From NCBI GenBank assembly GCA_023386885.1, contig JAEWIX010000090.1, forward strand, positions 1-64,000: DNA of 64,000 nucleotides, read 5' to 3'. A model generated the notes under the pieces. The model did not search any database, was not told the origin of the DNA, and saw only the letters and a program-made list of their open reading frames with translations. This stretch comes from Pseudomonadota bacterium (GTDB taxonomy: Bacteria > Pseudomonadota > Alphaproteobacteria > Rhizobiales > Xanthobacteraceae). This document shows positions 63,607-64,000 of the stretch, in pieces; the stretch's first letter is position 1, and every line of letters begins with the position of its first letter. The position numbers and the translations under genes were made by a program.

Positions 63607-64000
63607 ATGCTGCAACGTCTGAAAGCCTATCTTCGCGCGCCTGAAGCCAAGGCGAGCCGCACCGCGCAGGTGCTGGCGTTCGAGAGCGGTGGTCGTGCGC
63701 GCTGGACGCCGCGCGACTATGCGGCGTTGGCGCGCGAGGGCTATCTCGGCAATGCCATCGTGCATCGCGCGGTGCGACTGGTCGCTGAGAACGCGGCCTC
63801 TTGCTGTTTCATGGTGTTCGAGGGCGCGCAGGAACGCGAGGCGCATCCGCTGGGCAGCCTGCTGGCGCGGCCCAATCCGCGCCAGGACGGCGCGGCTTTC
63901 CTCGAGGCGCTGGTGTCGCATCTCATGCTCGCCGGCAACGCTTATGTCGAAGCGGTGGCGCTCGACGACGACGTGCGCGAACTTTACGCGCTGCGGCCGG
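63607..64000 (+). CDS. phage/GTA portal protein (HK97 type), truncated by the window edge
   Basis: The first 131 codons of a portal protein. It starts MLQRLKAYLRAPEAKASRTA, and continues with the family pattern YLGNAIVHRAVRLVAENAAS, HPLGSLLARPNPRQDGAAFL and LVSHLMLAGNAYVEAV. The portal forms the ring through which the terminase drives DNA. It is the third gene of the packaging cluster and remains open at the right edge. Confidence 0.9.
   Translation, partial: MLQRLKAYLRAPEAKASRTAQVLAFESGGRARWTPRDYAALAREGYLGNAIVHRAVRLVAENAASCCFMVFEGAQEREAHPLGSLLARPNPRQDGAAFLEALVSHLMLAGNAYVEAVALDDDVRELYALRP

Overview
The window is GC-rich, densely coded chromosomal DNA of an alphaproteobacterium. It is most likely from the Bradyrhizobiaceae/Nitrobacteraceae (Bradyrhizobium, Afipia/Oligotropha, Nitrobacter, Rhodopseudomonas relatives). 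Pointers are an imuA-imuB-dnaE2 cassette under a GAAC-N7-GAAC SOS box, EcfG-type stress promoters, a CtrA box, a MucR/Ros regulator, the TIGR03808/TIGR03809 pair, an NrsF/sigma-F pair, DUF2336 proteins, and dispersed palindromes typical of that family. No rRNA, tRNA, CRISPR array or insertion sequence was recognised. Assignments are from reading the sequence; no database search was run.

Layout. 1-9 kb: a P450-TauE operon diverges from a TetR regulator followed by an RND efflux adaptor and pump, then a GMC oxidoreductase. 9-18 kb: an M20 amidohydrolase, a stress-promoter-linked DUF892 protein, a UdgX-type uracil-DNA glycosylase, and the SOS mutagenesis operon imuA-imuB-dnaE2. 18-31 kb: a class III CoA-transferase, an enoyl-CoA hydratase, two ECF sigma factors each coupled to a membrane (anti-sigma) partner, a DUF2336 protein, a diguanylate cyclase, a candidate small RNA, TIGR03809 and TIGR03808, and an MFS pump. 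31-41 kb (minus strand): pyroglutamyl peptidase-like protein, meaB, a DUF3298 protein, mutB, a GFA-domain protein, mutA, then folK-folB-folP and a DUF4332 protein. 41-58 kb: HerA-like ATPase, M20 dipeptidase, class II aldolase, a regulator cluster (MucR-like, orphan DnaA domain IV, DUF6456), sufE, a PAS sensor kinase, DUF1491, a second DUF2336, a lipoprotein, and a penicillin-binding protein with DUF1214/DUF1254 partners. 58-64 kb: a UPF0260 protein, a DHA2 MFS pump behind a short leader ORF, an orphan Flp pilin, a small stress-promoter membrane protein, and the start of a gene-transfer-agent or prophage head cluster (lysine-rich protein, terminase large subunit, truncated portal).

Themes. 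DNA-damage mutagenesis (SOS box, ImuA/ImuB/DnaE2, UdgX) and general stress control (two exact EcfG promoters) stand out. MutA/MutB/MeaB form the methylmalonyl-CoA mutase and its chaperone, and folP-folB-folK the pterin branch of folate synthesis. Palindromic repeats occur not only between genes but apparently inside imuB and dnaE2 without breaking their frames. The lysine-rich gene before the terminase is split over two frames at a dnaX-like A-AAA-AAG slippery site, which may be programmed frameshifting.
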